A DNA stretch of 64,000 bases, taken from contig JAEUVV010000013.1 in the NCBI GenBank assembly GCA_016786705.1, forward strand, positions 124,001 through 188,000, in the 5' to 3' direction. A program made the position numbers and the translations under genes. This document shows, in pieces, positions 52,258 through 60,245 of this stretch (the first letter of the stretch is position 1; each line of letters starts with the position of its first letter). A model generated the notes under the pieces. The model was not told the origin of the DNA, searched no databases, and worked only from the letters and a program-made list of their open reading frames with translations. The stretch is from Taibaiella sp. (GTDB lineage: Bacteria; Bacteroidota; Bacteroidia; Chitinophagales; Chitinophagaceae).

Positions 52258-52821
52258 TCAAATATGTAACCAATTGTTTAAAATATTTTTACCATATGCC
52301 GTAAGCACAGATTCTGGATGGAACTGCAGCCCGAATACAGGATACTGCTTATGTTTCAAAGCCATTACCTGTTGATCAGGATCTGTCCCTAATACCTCTA
52401 ACACGGACAGATCTGTTGGTTTTACAACCCAGGAATGATAATGGCCTATAGTTATATCATCTGGAACACCCTGAAAGAGATCAGCCCGATGGCATATATC
52501 CAGCGAAGAAGTTACCCCATGCAAGGGCTCCCCTAACTGCTGCAGGGACCAGCCAAAATATTCCCCTATAGCCTGATGACCCAGACAGATACCCAGTATA
52601 GCATGTGAACAGTGAAAGCGATCGATCACCGCCATCATCTTGCCGGCCTCGCTGGGAATACCCGGTCCCGGAGACAGGACTATCTTATCATAGGTAGCCA
52701 TCTCCTCAAGATCGACCCTGTCATTTTTTTCAATTTTCAGATCGCTGACCCCCAGTTCTTTCAGCAGGTATACAATGTTGTATACAAAAGAATCATAATT
52801 ATCTACCACGTATATTTTCAT
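52258..52821 (-). CDS. trpG: Anthranilate synthase glutamine amidotransferase subunit
   Basis: TrpG releases ammonia from glutamine for TrpE. The 187-residue class I amidotransferase has the catalytic triad Cys79 (LGICLGHQAIGEYF), His168 and Glu170 (QFHPESVL). The oxyanion loop SPGPGIPSEAG is also clear. Stand-alone length is normal. It begins 18 bases after the trpE stop codon, consistent with synthesis of the two subunits together. It could also serve PabB for folate synthesis, as in some bacteria, but nothing here shows that. Confidence 0.96.
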   Translation of the reverse strand: MKIYVVDNYDSFVYNIVYLLKELGVSDLKIEKNDRVDLEEMATYDKIVLSPGPGIPSEAGKMMAVIDRFHCSHAILGICLGHQAIGEYFGWSLQQLGEPLHGVTSSLDICHRADLFQGVPDDITIGHYHSWVVKPTDLSVLEVLGTDPDQQVMALKHKQYPVFGLQFHPESVLTAYGKNILNNWLHI

Positions 52822-52839
52822 ATAAATTTTGGTTTAGCC

Positions 52840-54234
52840 TTATCCTAAATCTTGCGCTAATGCAATTGCAGCACATACTGACTGCACTTTATTATAAACT
52901 TCCTGTAATTCGTTTTCCGGCACTGATTGGGCCACAACACCACAGCCGGCCTGGTAGTAAAGCTTTTGGTCCCGGCTCAGTAGCGACCTGATAAAAATGG
53001 CATGGTTCAGTGAACCATCCAGGCCTATGATGCCCACGGCCCCTCCATAAAAACCTCTTGACCGGTCTTCAAGCTCATCAATAATTTGCATGGCCCTGTG
53101 TTTAGGCGCTCCTGATAAGGTACCTGCAGGAAAGGTATCCAGGAATATTTCTATGGCATTATAATTGTCTTTGAGTTCAGCAACTACCTCAGATACCAGG
53201 TGTATCACATGAGCATACATTTCTACTGACTTAAACTTTACTACTTCAACCCGGTCACTATTAATACTCAGGTCATTGCGGGCCAGGTCTACCAGCATCA
53301 CATGTTCCGCATTTTCTTTAGGGTCATGCAACAATGCATCGGCCAGCGCTGCATCCTGTTCTATTTGGCCCGTTCTCCTGAACGTGCCGGCGATAGGATG
53401 TATGGTGGCTTTATTATTATTAATTGTAAGCTGTGCCTCAGGGGAGGAACCCATTATTTTATAGGAACCATAATCAAAATAAAACAAATAAGGAGAGGGA
53501 TTAACCGAACGCAAGGCACGATACACATTAAACTCATCACCCCTGAAGTCCAGGTTAAACTGTCGGGAAAGCACCAACTGGAAGACATCTCCGCGATAAC
53601 AATATGCTTTTGCTTTATGGATCAATTCCAGGAATTCCCCGTCATTAAAATTACTCTTAGCAGGGCTTGCAGCCGCAAAAGAATGGGTTCTGGAAACACT
53701 TTGACTGATATATTGTTCTATCAGCTGCATCTCACTTCCGGCGTCCTCCGGAAGGTTTTCAACCAGGTAAAGTTCATTATTGAAATGGTTAAAAACCAAA
53801 ACAAAACAAAAATACTGGTAGTGTACTAAAGGCAGCTCCATGGGTGTATGCTTCAATGATACCGGGTGATGCAGCGGTATTGCATCATAACTGGTATAGC
53901 CGAAGAGTCCCTGTGTAGGTAAACCTAAATCCTCACTTTCTACCTGGAAGGTCTTTACAAAATCATTTAAGGCTACAGCCAGGGGCGTATCTTCAAATGA
54001 AATACTTTGCCTGCTTTCATCAGGATACTGTACCCGGGCATGGTCGCGGAAAGCCTTAAAAGAGGCTATCGGTTTCAGGCAGATATAGGAATAGCTATGC
54101 TGCTTTTTATTATACTCTGAGCTCTCTAATAAAAGCGCGTTAGGAAATTGGTCCCGTAGCTTCAGGTACAGTCCTACCGGGCTTAACAGATCGCCCAGCA
54201 TTTTTTTATAAATAGATTTGATATTAAACAACAT
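52840..54234 (-). CDS. trpE: Anthranilate synthase component I
   Basis: TrpE converts chorismate and ammonia to anthranilate, the first committed step of tryptophan synthesis. The 464-residue protein has the LLES feedback motif in NALLLESSEYNKK, where tryptophan binds in known enzymes, so the enzyme is probably inhibited by its end product. The chorismate-binding core includes SPSPYLFYFDY-like NPSPYLFYFDYGSYKIMGSS, DLARNDLS and the late FPAGTLSGAPKHRAM and FYGGAVGIIGLDG. It is the first structural gene of the trp operon, 94 bp after the leader-peptide stop codon. Confidence 0.97.
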   Translation of the reverse strand: MLFNIKSIYKKMLGDLLSPVGLYLKLRDQFPNALLLESSEYNKKQHSYSYICLKPIASFKAFRDHARVQYPDESRQSISFEDTPLAVALNDFVKTFQVESEDLGLPTQGLFGYTSYDAIPLHHPVSLKHTPMELPLVHYQYFCFVLVFNHFNNELYLVENLPEDAGSEMQLIEQYISQSVSRTHSFAAASPAKSNFNDGEFLELIHKAKAYCYRGDVFQLVLSRQFNLDFRGDEFNVYRALRSVNPSPYLFYFDYGSYKIMGSSPEAQLTINNNKATIHPIAGTFRRTGQIEQDAALADALLHDPKENAEHVMLVDLARNDLSINSDRVEVVKFKSVEMYAHVIHLVSEVVAELKDNYNAIEIFLDTFPAGTLSGAPKHRAMQIIDELEDRSRGFYGGAVGIIGLDGSLNHAIFIRSLLSRDQKLYYQAGCGVVAQSVPENELQEVYNKVQSVCAAIALAQDLG

Positions 54235-54260
54235 AATTGAACTATTCAGAAAATGACAAA

Positions 54261-54295
54261 AAAGAAAATGCCCGCCGGAGGGTTCCGACGGGCAT
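54261..54295 (-). terminator. trp attenuator (terminator hairpin)
   Basis: On the minus strand ATGCCCGTCGGA-ACCC-TCCGGCGGGCAT, one G-U in a 12-bp stem, is followed by TTTTCTTTTTT. It lies between the leader-peptide stop codon and trpE. The left arm CCCGTCGG (54285-54292) can alternatively pair with CCTACGGG (54359-54366) inside the leader peptide coding region, seven of eight bases. Confidence 0.9.
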
Positions 54296-54328
54296 CACAA
54301 TATTTGGATATATCAGTTTAAAACAAAA

Positions 54329-54409
54329 CTACCAGATATGCGCATAGGCCATTCGAACCCCGTAGGATTTGAATTGCCACCACCACATATTTTGATTGAA
54401 TTGTTGCAT
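54329..54409 (-). CDS. trpL: trp operon leader peptide with three consecutive Trp codons
   Basis: A short frame in the leader of the trp operon. From the ATG at 54388 it reads MWWWQFKSYGVRMAYAHIW and stops at 54329 (19 residues, Trp at 2, 3, 4 and 19). An in-frame ATG at 54409 would give 26 residues starting MQQFNQN; both are compatible, and I annotate the longer one. Four Trp codons in 19-26 codons, directly in front of a terminator hairpin and trpE, are the mark of a ribosome-stalling attenuator. When tryptophan-tRNA is scarce the ribosome stops at WWW, leaving CCTACGGG free to pair with the terminator's left arm, so transcription continues. When it is plentiful the ribosome covers that segment and the terminator forms. 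Confidence 0.88.
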   Translation of the reverse strand: MQQFNQNMWWWQFKSYGVRMAYAHIW

Positions 54410-54430
54410 GATTTGTTTTGAAACAGGAAA

Positions 54431-54461
54431 CAAAGATATTCAAGGAAATCAATTCTCCAAA
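54431..54461 (-). promoter_or_regulatory. Promoter of the trp operon
   Basis: On the minus strand TTTG (54458-54461), a 19-bp spacer and TATCTTTG (54431-54438) match the Bacteroidota consensus exactly. Transcription should start near 54424, about 15 bases before the first leader-peptide ATG (54409). Confidence 0.8.
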
Positions 54462-54666
54462 TTATTTTTTCGCGCAGGTACGTACAACAGGACACAGTCG
54501 TATCATTTACAAATCATTGCATCAAATAAATTTCCTGTCATTTTGTAGTCGCTAAATAATGATTGCACTGAATGACAATTTGAAGCTTATTGAATAGTTA
54601 TTTATTCCCCGGATTTAGGCAAGGCCCAGGCTTTCACATCCCTGCAAGACTTTAAAATAATGCTAC

Positions 54667-54674
54667 TATCTTTG
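54667..54674 (+). promoter_or_regulatory. Candidate -7 box of the 114-residue protein gene
   Basis: TATCTTTG fits TAnnTTTG and lies 18 bp before the ATG at 54693, leaving a very short 5' leader. No good -33 partner was seen. Confidence 0.45.
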
Positions 54675-54692
54675 TAGTTCAATCCAATAATA

Positions 54693-55037
54693 ATGACTCA
54701 ACATACAGAAGATTTTAAACAGCGCTGGGCGGCTTTGGAAACCATGCTTACAGAACGATTCGGGAAATTGCCGAATATGGAAGCCCTGCTTTACCTGATC
54801 GGGATTAATGAATACGAAGGCCGTACCCCTAAATACAAGTTTTCCAAAGAAGAAAAACAGGACCTGATGCACATAGCAGTCTGCAAAGTATTAAGTGCAG
54901 GGGGCTATTATGAATTTTCAGGGTATGACGATGAAGGCTGGCCCCATTACAAGGAATTACAGCCTGTTCCTGAAACTACCTTAGAGGGACAAGAGCAAAT
55001 ACTTAAAGAATACATACTGGAATATTTCAACATGTAA
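54693..55037 (+). CDS. Small conserved protein of unknown function
   Basis: A 114-residue soluble protein with helical ends and a central part rich in Tyr and Glu: RWAALETMLTERFGKLPNME, ALLYLIGINEYEGRTPKYKF, EEKQDLMHIAVCKVLSAGGY, YEFSGYDDEGWPHYKEL. The wording is one that I associate with widespread Bacteroidota proteins of unknown role; I cannot name a family number. There is no signal peptide, no catalytic motif and no neighbour in the same transcription unit. It is divergent from the trp promoter and ends at its own terminator. Confidence 0.75.
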   Translation: MTQHTEDFKQRWAALETMLTERFGKLPNMEALLYLIGINEYEGRTPKYKFSKEEKQDLMHIAVCKVLSAGGYYEFSGYDDEGWPHYKELQPVPETTLEGQEQILKEYILEYFNM

Positions 55038-55047
55038 TACCTGCAAT

Positions 55048-55083
55048 AAAAAAGCGCCTGTAATTATTTACAGGCGCTTTTTT
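55048..55083. terminator. Bidirectional terminator
   Basis: AAAAAAGCGCCTGTAA and its exact complement pair around TTAT, a 16-bp stem with an A-tract on one side and a T-tract on the other, between two convergent genes. Confidence 0.92.
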
Positions 55084-55095
55084 TATTGATCAGTA

Positions 55096-58002
55096 CTACT
55101 TAACAATAAACTTGGATTGGAAGGTTCCTTTTAATCCTGCCGTTATCTGCAACAGGTAAACACCCGGCATCAAATGCTCTGTGGGTAAGGCTACACGAGT
55201 TCCGCTGGTCTTAGTATTCAATATTAGCTTGCCTTCTATACTTAATACCTGAATGCTCATGTCCAATGATTCTTTAGCTATAATATTCAGCTTCATTCCC
55301 TGGCTAACCGGGTTAGGATGTAATTCAATACCAGTCAATTTATCCTGATTCCTGATATTTACGGTACTGCAGCCCGTTCCGGCAATCCAGTTCGTAGCGT
55401 CCAGGCCTATAGGTTGACCAAGATATTGAGCCGGTCCTTTGTCCACAATTACCGCAGGACAATCATCAAAAGTCCAGTTAGCTAGTAAACCATTAGCATT
55501 AGCAGGAACCGCACAAGTCCCTGCCTGTATTTCCGCTGCAGTCAAGGCCTTGCTCCAGAGCCTGACCGCATCCAGGCTACCATGAAGACAACGATCATTA
55601 GAGCTATTACGCCCTAAAAAGAAATTGCCGCTTGCACCATAAGCTCCGCTCACACTCATAGTGGCATCTTCAAGCCCATCAATAAAAAGCTTCATTGCCG
55701 TGCCATCATAAGTACCCACGATATTATGCCACTGGCCTGCAGTAACAGCGGTATTCGAGGTAAGCTTTTTAGCCTGCCCGTTAATGCTTAATACAAACTG
55801 TACTTTATCTTTCGGCACAGAGGCATCCCCAAACCTGAGCATAGCGGTATTGCCATCCCCGTTTTCGATACCGGCAATACTGGAAATAAAAGGACTGTTT
55901 GTTTTAAATGATTCCGGCTTCACCCAGGCGCTTATGCTCATCGCGTTACCCGATAAAGATAAATTACCCGCATCTACATATTCATCAGTACCGTTCAGGG
56001 ATAAATAGTATTCCGTTCCTGTTCCTGAGTTAGGTGGCCAGTTAAAGCTTTGATTTACCGGGGCAGAAGCTACGCCCGAAGTATTAACGGCCACGACACG
56101 GATGGTAGCTTGCGTTTCAGAGCCGTCTCTTTGAATGTTCTTCACATAAAAAGCATTATTCGGCGTACGGCCCAACCAGACGATTTGATTATTAGCAAGC
56201 ACCCGGTAAATATCATAATACCAGATATCGGCAGCTGTTGAATGATTATATTTCACCTCGATCTCAGCGAGGTCGCAGGCGGCATACTCCTGCAAGGTCA
56301 ATCCGCTAACCGCTGCCGGGGCTACTGCGGCACTCTGGTTAAAGACTGCCAGCTCGCCGATATTGATTTCATAATTGGCCTCATTGCCTTCAAACTGCAA
56401 ACCGATAGTAGAGATAGTCCTGTTCTGATAAGCGGATAAAGACAAGGTATCTGTGGTCCAGCCACTACCAGCCGGGTCCGTGCTGAGGTAAACCATTGTT
56501 TGCGGGGCGTCCGCGAAAGCCAATGCTACTTTCATATTAGAGGCACCTGCAGCCGGCTTTTTATACCGGACCCTTAAAGCTGCATTGGGATTATTTACCA
56601 ATAATTTGGTGTTATATAGTTTTACTGTTGTCGTATTGGCAGCGTTCAGGTTGCCACTAACTTTTATAGAGTTGCCCCCATCATAGGCCGTATTAAAATC
56701 CAAAGCGACATCCAGCAAAGTGCCGCTACCAGATCGGTTCCAGCGCCAGGTAGGCATGATATCCTGCGCACTCTGGTTATGCCAGGCTTTAGCAGACAAT
56801 TGCGTTCCGTCCACCCAAAAACCGCTGGTACCATGACCGGCATTGAATCTTGTAATGAACGGGAACTGTTGGATCACCGATTTCTCGTTATAATATTTGG
56901 CAAATCCGGGCCAGCCGGAAGTTGGCGGTGTGCAGGGATTATTGGTAGCACCCATCCAGAAACGGGATTCCCTTTCATAAAATAACGGGATATTGTTTTT
57001 ATCCGGGCTGCTATGAAAAGTCCAGCTGGGTACGTATAAGCCTACAGAAGTATTAGGGTTGGCTACTGTGGGAAAAATAGCATTCCAGTTGATACTGGTA
57101 TTATATCCATTGGCCTGTACATCAATACCGGCCAAAAGGTCCATAGGACTGCGGTTCAGGGATATCGCTTTTGTTTTAGAATTACTTAGCTTAGTCGCGT
57201 TCCAGGCAAAGTCCAGGAACATCGTTTGCGACACCAGGTCTGTACCATCCTGGAACATTCTTTTATTCGCGTCATTAAGCTCCCGCTGCCAGGTCACCGG
57301 GCCGGTAGGAAGCATCGCGTCATACCACATAATTTCCTGCCCGGGGCTTTTATGCTGTTGATAATACTTCATGAAAGCGATCATCTTTTCGCCCAATGCC
57401 GCATTACCACCATTAGTTTCCTGGTTGATAAACCAGCCATCGAAGCCATAATAATCGGCCACTTCGATTAATTTATCCGCGACAATATAATTGCCGTTTG
57501 CATCGGTCTGTAATAAGTGCTCGAGCCATTGCAATTGTCCGCCGTAAGCGACCGGTGGTAAGAATACCGTTCCCATCACTTTTACGCCATTACGATGTCC
57601 CGCATCAATCCAGGTGGCATTGGGCGCAAGTATCAGGCCTTCTCCAGCAGAGCCGCCCCACATCACAAAATAATCAAGGTATTGCCAGTAGGTAAAGCTA
57701 TACTCACCGGCATGGTCATAACCCTGGGAAGGGTTACCGGAAGTATTGGCATTAGTGATAGCCAGTGATCCCAACTTCAGCCCTAAGGGGCGATTAGGGA
57801 TACAGCCGGCATCCGTGTCGACGAAGCGGGCGGCTAAAGGAACTGCCGACCTGTTGAACGCCGAAGAAGGGTCGCCCGCAGGTGTCCAGTTAAGCAAATC
57901 ATTAGGAAACCAGTAATTAGCATAAGGTTGATGATTGCCATTTTGCCCGAAGGACATTTGGGCACTTAAAGCCAAAAGGCCTGAGCATAAGAATTTACGC
58001 AT
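55096..58002 (-). CDS. Secreted GH85 endo-beta-N-acetylglucosaminidase with LamG and T9SS domains
   Basis: A 968-residue secreted enzyme. After the signal peptide (1-19) a GH85 catalytic domain (about 25-430) is recognised by DYFVMWGGSAGEGLILAPNA and the active-site strand GFDGWFINQETNGG, where Asn193 and Glu195 correspond to the catalytic Asn/Glu pair of the family. GH85 enzymes cut between the two core GlcNAc residues of N-glycans. A carbohydrate-binding-like beta-sandwich (about 430-560), a fibronectin-like region and a concanavalin/LamG_3-type domain (about 665-845: MSISAWVKPESF, GQWHNIVGTYDGTAMKLFID) follow. The end is a type A T9SS sorting domain (IELHPNPVSQGMKLNI). It is probably anchored on the surface to release glycans from glycoproteins. 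Confidence 0.88.
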   Translation of the reverse strand: MRKFLCSGLLALSAQMSFGQNGNHQPYANYWFPNDLLNWTPAGDPSSAFNRSAVPLAARFVDTDAGCIPNRPLGLKLGSLAITNANTSGNPSQGYDHAGEYSFTYWQYLDYFVMWGGSAGEGLILAPNATWIDAGHRNGVKVMGTVFLPPVAYGGQLQWLEHLLQTDANGNYIVADKLIEVADYYGFDGWFINQETNGGNAALGEKMIAFMKYYQQHKSPGQEIMWYDAMLPTGPVTWQRELNDANKRMFQDGTDLVSQTMFLDFAWNATKLSNSKTKAISLNRSPMDLLAGIDVQANGYNTSINWNAIFPTVANPNTSVGLYVPSWTFHSSPDKNNIPLFYERESRFWMGATNNPCTPPTSGWPGFAKYYNEKSVIQQFPFITRFNAGHGTSGFWVDGTQLSAKAWHNQSAQDIMPTWRWNRSGSGTLLDVALDFNTAYDGGNSIKVSGNLNAANTTTVKLYNTKLLVNNPNAALRVRYKKPAAGASNMKVALAFADAPQTMVYLSTDPAGSGWTTDTLSLSAYQNRTISTIGLQFEGNEANYEINIGELAVFNQSAAVAPAAVSGLTLQEYAACDLAEIEVKYNHSTAADIWYYDIYRVLANNQIVWLGRTPNNAFYVKNIQRDGSETQATIRVVAVNTSGVASAPVNQSFNWPPNSGTGTEYYLSLNGTDEYVDAGNLSLSGNAMSISAWVKPESFKTNSPFISSIAGIENGDGNTAMLRFGDASVPKDKVQFVLSINGQAKKLTSNTAVTAGQWHNIVGTYDGTAMKLFIDGLEDATMSVSGAYGASGNFFLGRNSSNDRCLHGSLDAVRLWSKALTAAEIQAGTCAVPANANGLLANWTFDDCPAVIVDKGPAQYLGQPIGLDATNWIAGTGCSTVNIRNQDKLTGIELHPNPVSQGMKLNIIAKESLDMSIQVLSIEGKLILNTKTSGTRVALPTEHLMPGVYLLQITAGLKGTFQSKFIVK

Positions 58003-58386
58003 GGATGTAACATTTAAAAAGGGAATTTAAATATACAACATAGAAAATCATTTTGCAATAGCCCGTATTTAATCACTCAATAAATAATTAGGTAAAATCT
58101 GCTTAGCCCTAAAATATTGCTCATTTGATATACTTTTAAAAGTACAAATCAGCAAGCTAAAAAGCGAATAAATCGGCAGCACAATTCTTACAAAAATCAA
58201 TACTGAAAAGGGTTTAATGGATTCAAACTTTTATCTTTCCTCAAAAAACCAAAAACATTTATACAAAAAATTCTAAAATAGTATAGGCTGTTGTAAAAAT
58301 TTCAGAACTCTTTTTTATCTATTTTTGAACGCTGAATTTAAAAGGAATAGTGGTTTCTTTTTAAATACTCAAAATAAGCAGTATAT
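58003..58386. other. AT-rich divergent region
   Basis: A 384-base AT-rich spacer between the GH85 gene and the CoA-transferase gene. TATTTTTG at 58320-58327 fits the -7 consensus for the latter, without a well-placed -33. There is no ORF and no strong hairpin. Confidence 0.5.
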
Positions 58387-59892
58387 ATGACAGAGCGGAT
58401 AAGACTGGAAAGTTTAAGAGATAAAGTTACCACGGCAGAGATCGCTGCCGGCATCATTACAGATGGTATGGTAATCGGCGCAAGTGGTTTTACGAAAGCC
58501 GGGGACAGCAAAGCCGTCTTAGCAGCGCTTGCGGAGCGGGGTAAAACAGAAAAAATAAAAATTACCCTGATGACCGGTGCATCCCTGGGGCATGACACTG
58601 ATGGTAAGCTGGCCGCTGCCGGGGTTTTGGCCAAACGCATGCCTTTCCAGGTGGACAAGACCTTAAGAAACAAGATCAACCAGGGAGAAATCCTGTTTAT
58701 TGATCAGCACCTTAGCGAGAGCGCTGAGCTTTTACACAATAAGAACCTGCCACCGGTAGATGTGGCCATCATTGAGGCAGCCTACATCGACAGGGACGGT
58801 AGTATAGTACCCACAACCTCCGTTGGCAACTCTGCCACCTTCGCTCAATTAGCAAAGAAAGTTATTATCGAAATTAATACTGAAGTGCCGGAAAGCATTT
58901 ATGGCATTCATGATATTTACCAGGCAGAAGATTATCCTTATCGTAACGTAATCCCTATCGTTTCGCCCTGGAATAAGATTGGCAGGAGGAGCATACCGCT
59001 GGACCCCTCAAAGGTTGTAGCCATTGTGTTTACCCATTTAAAAGATAGTCCAGCGGACATCGCTGCCCCGGATGAAAAGACTACTGCCATAGCTAAGCAT
59101 ATTCTCAATTTCTTTGAAAAAGAAGTACAGTCGGGGCACCTTACAGATCGCTTACTGCCCATACAGGCTGGCATAGGAAAAGTCGCCAACGCGGTATTAA
59201 CCGGGTTCAAAGACAGTAATTTTTACGACCTGTCTATGTTCTCTGAAGTACTGCAGGACAGTACTTTTGACCTGATCGATGCCGGTAAGCTCAGCTTTGC
59301 CTCAGCCTCTTCCATAACGGTTTCTGAAGCCTGCTATGAAAGAGTGTTCAACAACCTGGACAAGTACCGGGATAAAATTGTACTGCGCCCGCAAAATATT
59401 TCCAATACACCCGGCCTGATCCGTCGCTTAGGCATTATCGCGATCAATACCGCTATTGAATTTGATATCTACGGCAACGTAAACTCTACGCATATAGGCG
59501 GCACTAAAATCATGAATGGCATCGGTGGTTCCGGCGATTTCGCCAGGAATGCTTACCTGAGCATTTTTGTTACCCAGGCTGCGTCTAAAGACAATAATGT
59601 ATCGCACGTATTGCCTATGGTATCGCATACCGACCATACAGAACATGATGTAGATATCCTTGTCACCGACATAGGGCTGGCCGACCTCAGGGGCCTGGCC
59701 CCAAGGGAGCGCGCGCAGGTAATCATTGATAACTGTGTGCATCCCGACTACAGGAAGGAGCTGCAATCTTATTTTGATCGTGCCTGTGCACGCGGTGGTC
59801 ATACACCGCACCTTTTGGAAGAAGCCTTTTACTGGCATTTGCAATTCCGGGAAACCGGAAGTATGAAAAAACATGAAATGATTTCCACTTAA
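58387..59892 (+). CDS. Acetyl-CoA hydrolase / succinate CoA-transferase family protein
   Basis: A 501-residue family I CoA-transferase of the Cat1/AarC/Ach1 type, which moves CoA between acetate, succinate and related acids. Marker segments are GMVIGASGFTKAGDSKAVLA near the start, and VDVAIIEAAYIDRDGSIVPT in the middle. The likely catalytic Glu287 is in FYDLSMFSEVLQD, where the active-site Glu forms the CoA thioester in AarC. The end has GGTKIMNGIGGSGDFARNAY and GLADLRGLAPRERAQ. The subgroup (succinate:acetate CoA-transferase or acetyl-CoA hydrolase) cannot be fixed by eye. Single gene with its own terminator. Confidence 0.93.
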   Translation: MTERIRLESLRDKVTTAEIAAGIITDGMVIGASGFTKAGDSKAVLAALAERGKTEKIKITLMTGASLGHDTDGKLAAAGVLAKRMPFQVDKTLRNKINQGEILFIDQHLSESAELLHNKNLPPVDVAIIEAAYIDRDGSIVPTTSVGNSATFAQLAKKVIIEINTEVPESIYGIHDIYQAEDYPYRNVIPIVSPWNKIGRRSIPLDPSKVVAIVFTHLKDSPADIAAPDEKTTAIAKHILNFFEKEVQSGHLTDRLLPIQAGIGKVANAVLTGFKDSNFYDLSMFSEVLQDSTFDLIDAGKLSFASASSITVSEACYERVFNNLDKYRDKIVLRPQNISNTPGLIRRLGIIAINTAIEFDIYGNVNSTHIGGTKIMNGIGGSGDFARNAYLSIFVTQAASKDNNVSHVLPMVSHTDHTEHDVDILVTDIGLADLRGLAPRERAQVIIDNCVHPDYRKELQSYFDRACARGGHTPHLLEEAFYWHLQFRETGSMKKHEMIST

Positions 59893-59897
59893 ATATA

Positions 59898-59935
59898 AAA
59901 GTGGCCGGTGTCTACCGGCCACTTTGCTTTTTGCG
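59898..59935 (+). terminator. Terminator of the CoA-transferase gene
   Basis: AAAGTGGCCGGT and ACCGGCCACTTT pair around GTCT and lead into TGCTTTTTG, six bases after the stop codon. Confidence 0.88.
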
Positions 59936-59950
59936 ATTAATTATAATAGT

Positions 59951-60244
59951 TTATGGTATCACTACTTCCTGCGCTACGCTCCAGGCCGCGGCCTTCTCGG
60001 CAAATAAGGCTTTGGTCCTTGCCCAGGTATCCGCGAAAAATGCACTTTGGCGATACTGCTCTAAATATTCAGGGTCTTGCCAAAAGCTATAAGTAAAGAA
60101 AACCGAAGGGTTATTGATATCCCTTAATAATTCCAGGTGCGTACAGCCTTCCTGCGCGCGGATCAGCGCTTTTCTTTCCTCGAATAATTGCTTAAAATCT
60201 TCCACACACTCCGGCCGGAAACACATTTTTACGATCCTGATCAT
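59951..60244 (-). CDS. Antibiotic biosynthesis monooxygenase (ABM) domain protein
   Basis: A 97-residue dimeric ferredoxin-like fold protein of the ABM class: IVKMCFRPECVEDFKQLFEE at the start, the conserved CTHLELLRDINNPSVFFTYS strand, and the late WQDPEYLEQYRQSAFFADTW helix with the Trp seen in the family. Members are quinol monooxygenases, haem-degrading enzymes or of unknown role; lacking the haem ligand pattern, it is more likely a quinol-type or uncharacterised one. It is directly downstream of the SAM-hydrolase-like gene (one base between stop and start) and so in one operon with it. Confidence 0.88.
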   Translation of the reverse strand: MIRIVKMCFRPECVEDFKQLFEERKALIRAQEGCTHLELLRDINNPSVFFTYSFWQDPEYLEQYRQSAFFADTWARTKALFAEKAAAWSVAQEVVIP

Positions 60245-60245
60245 C

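Noticed and set aside
54350..54370. T-arm-like sequence GGGTTCGAAT (minus strand) in the trp leader
   Set aside because: No acceptor, D or anticodon stem surrounds it; it is part of the leader peptide codons.
54313..54495. Longer minus-strand frame over the trp leader region
   Set aside because: It is out of frame with the Trp-rich leader peptide and starts upstream of the predicted transcription start.
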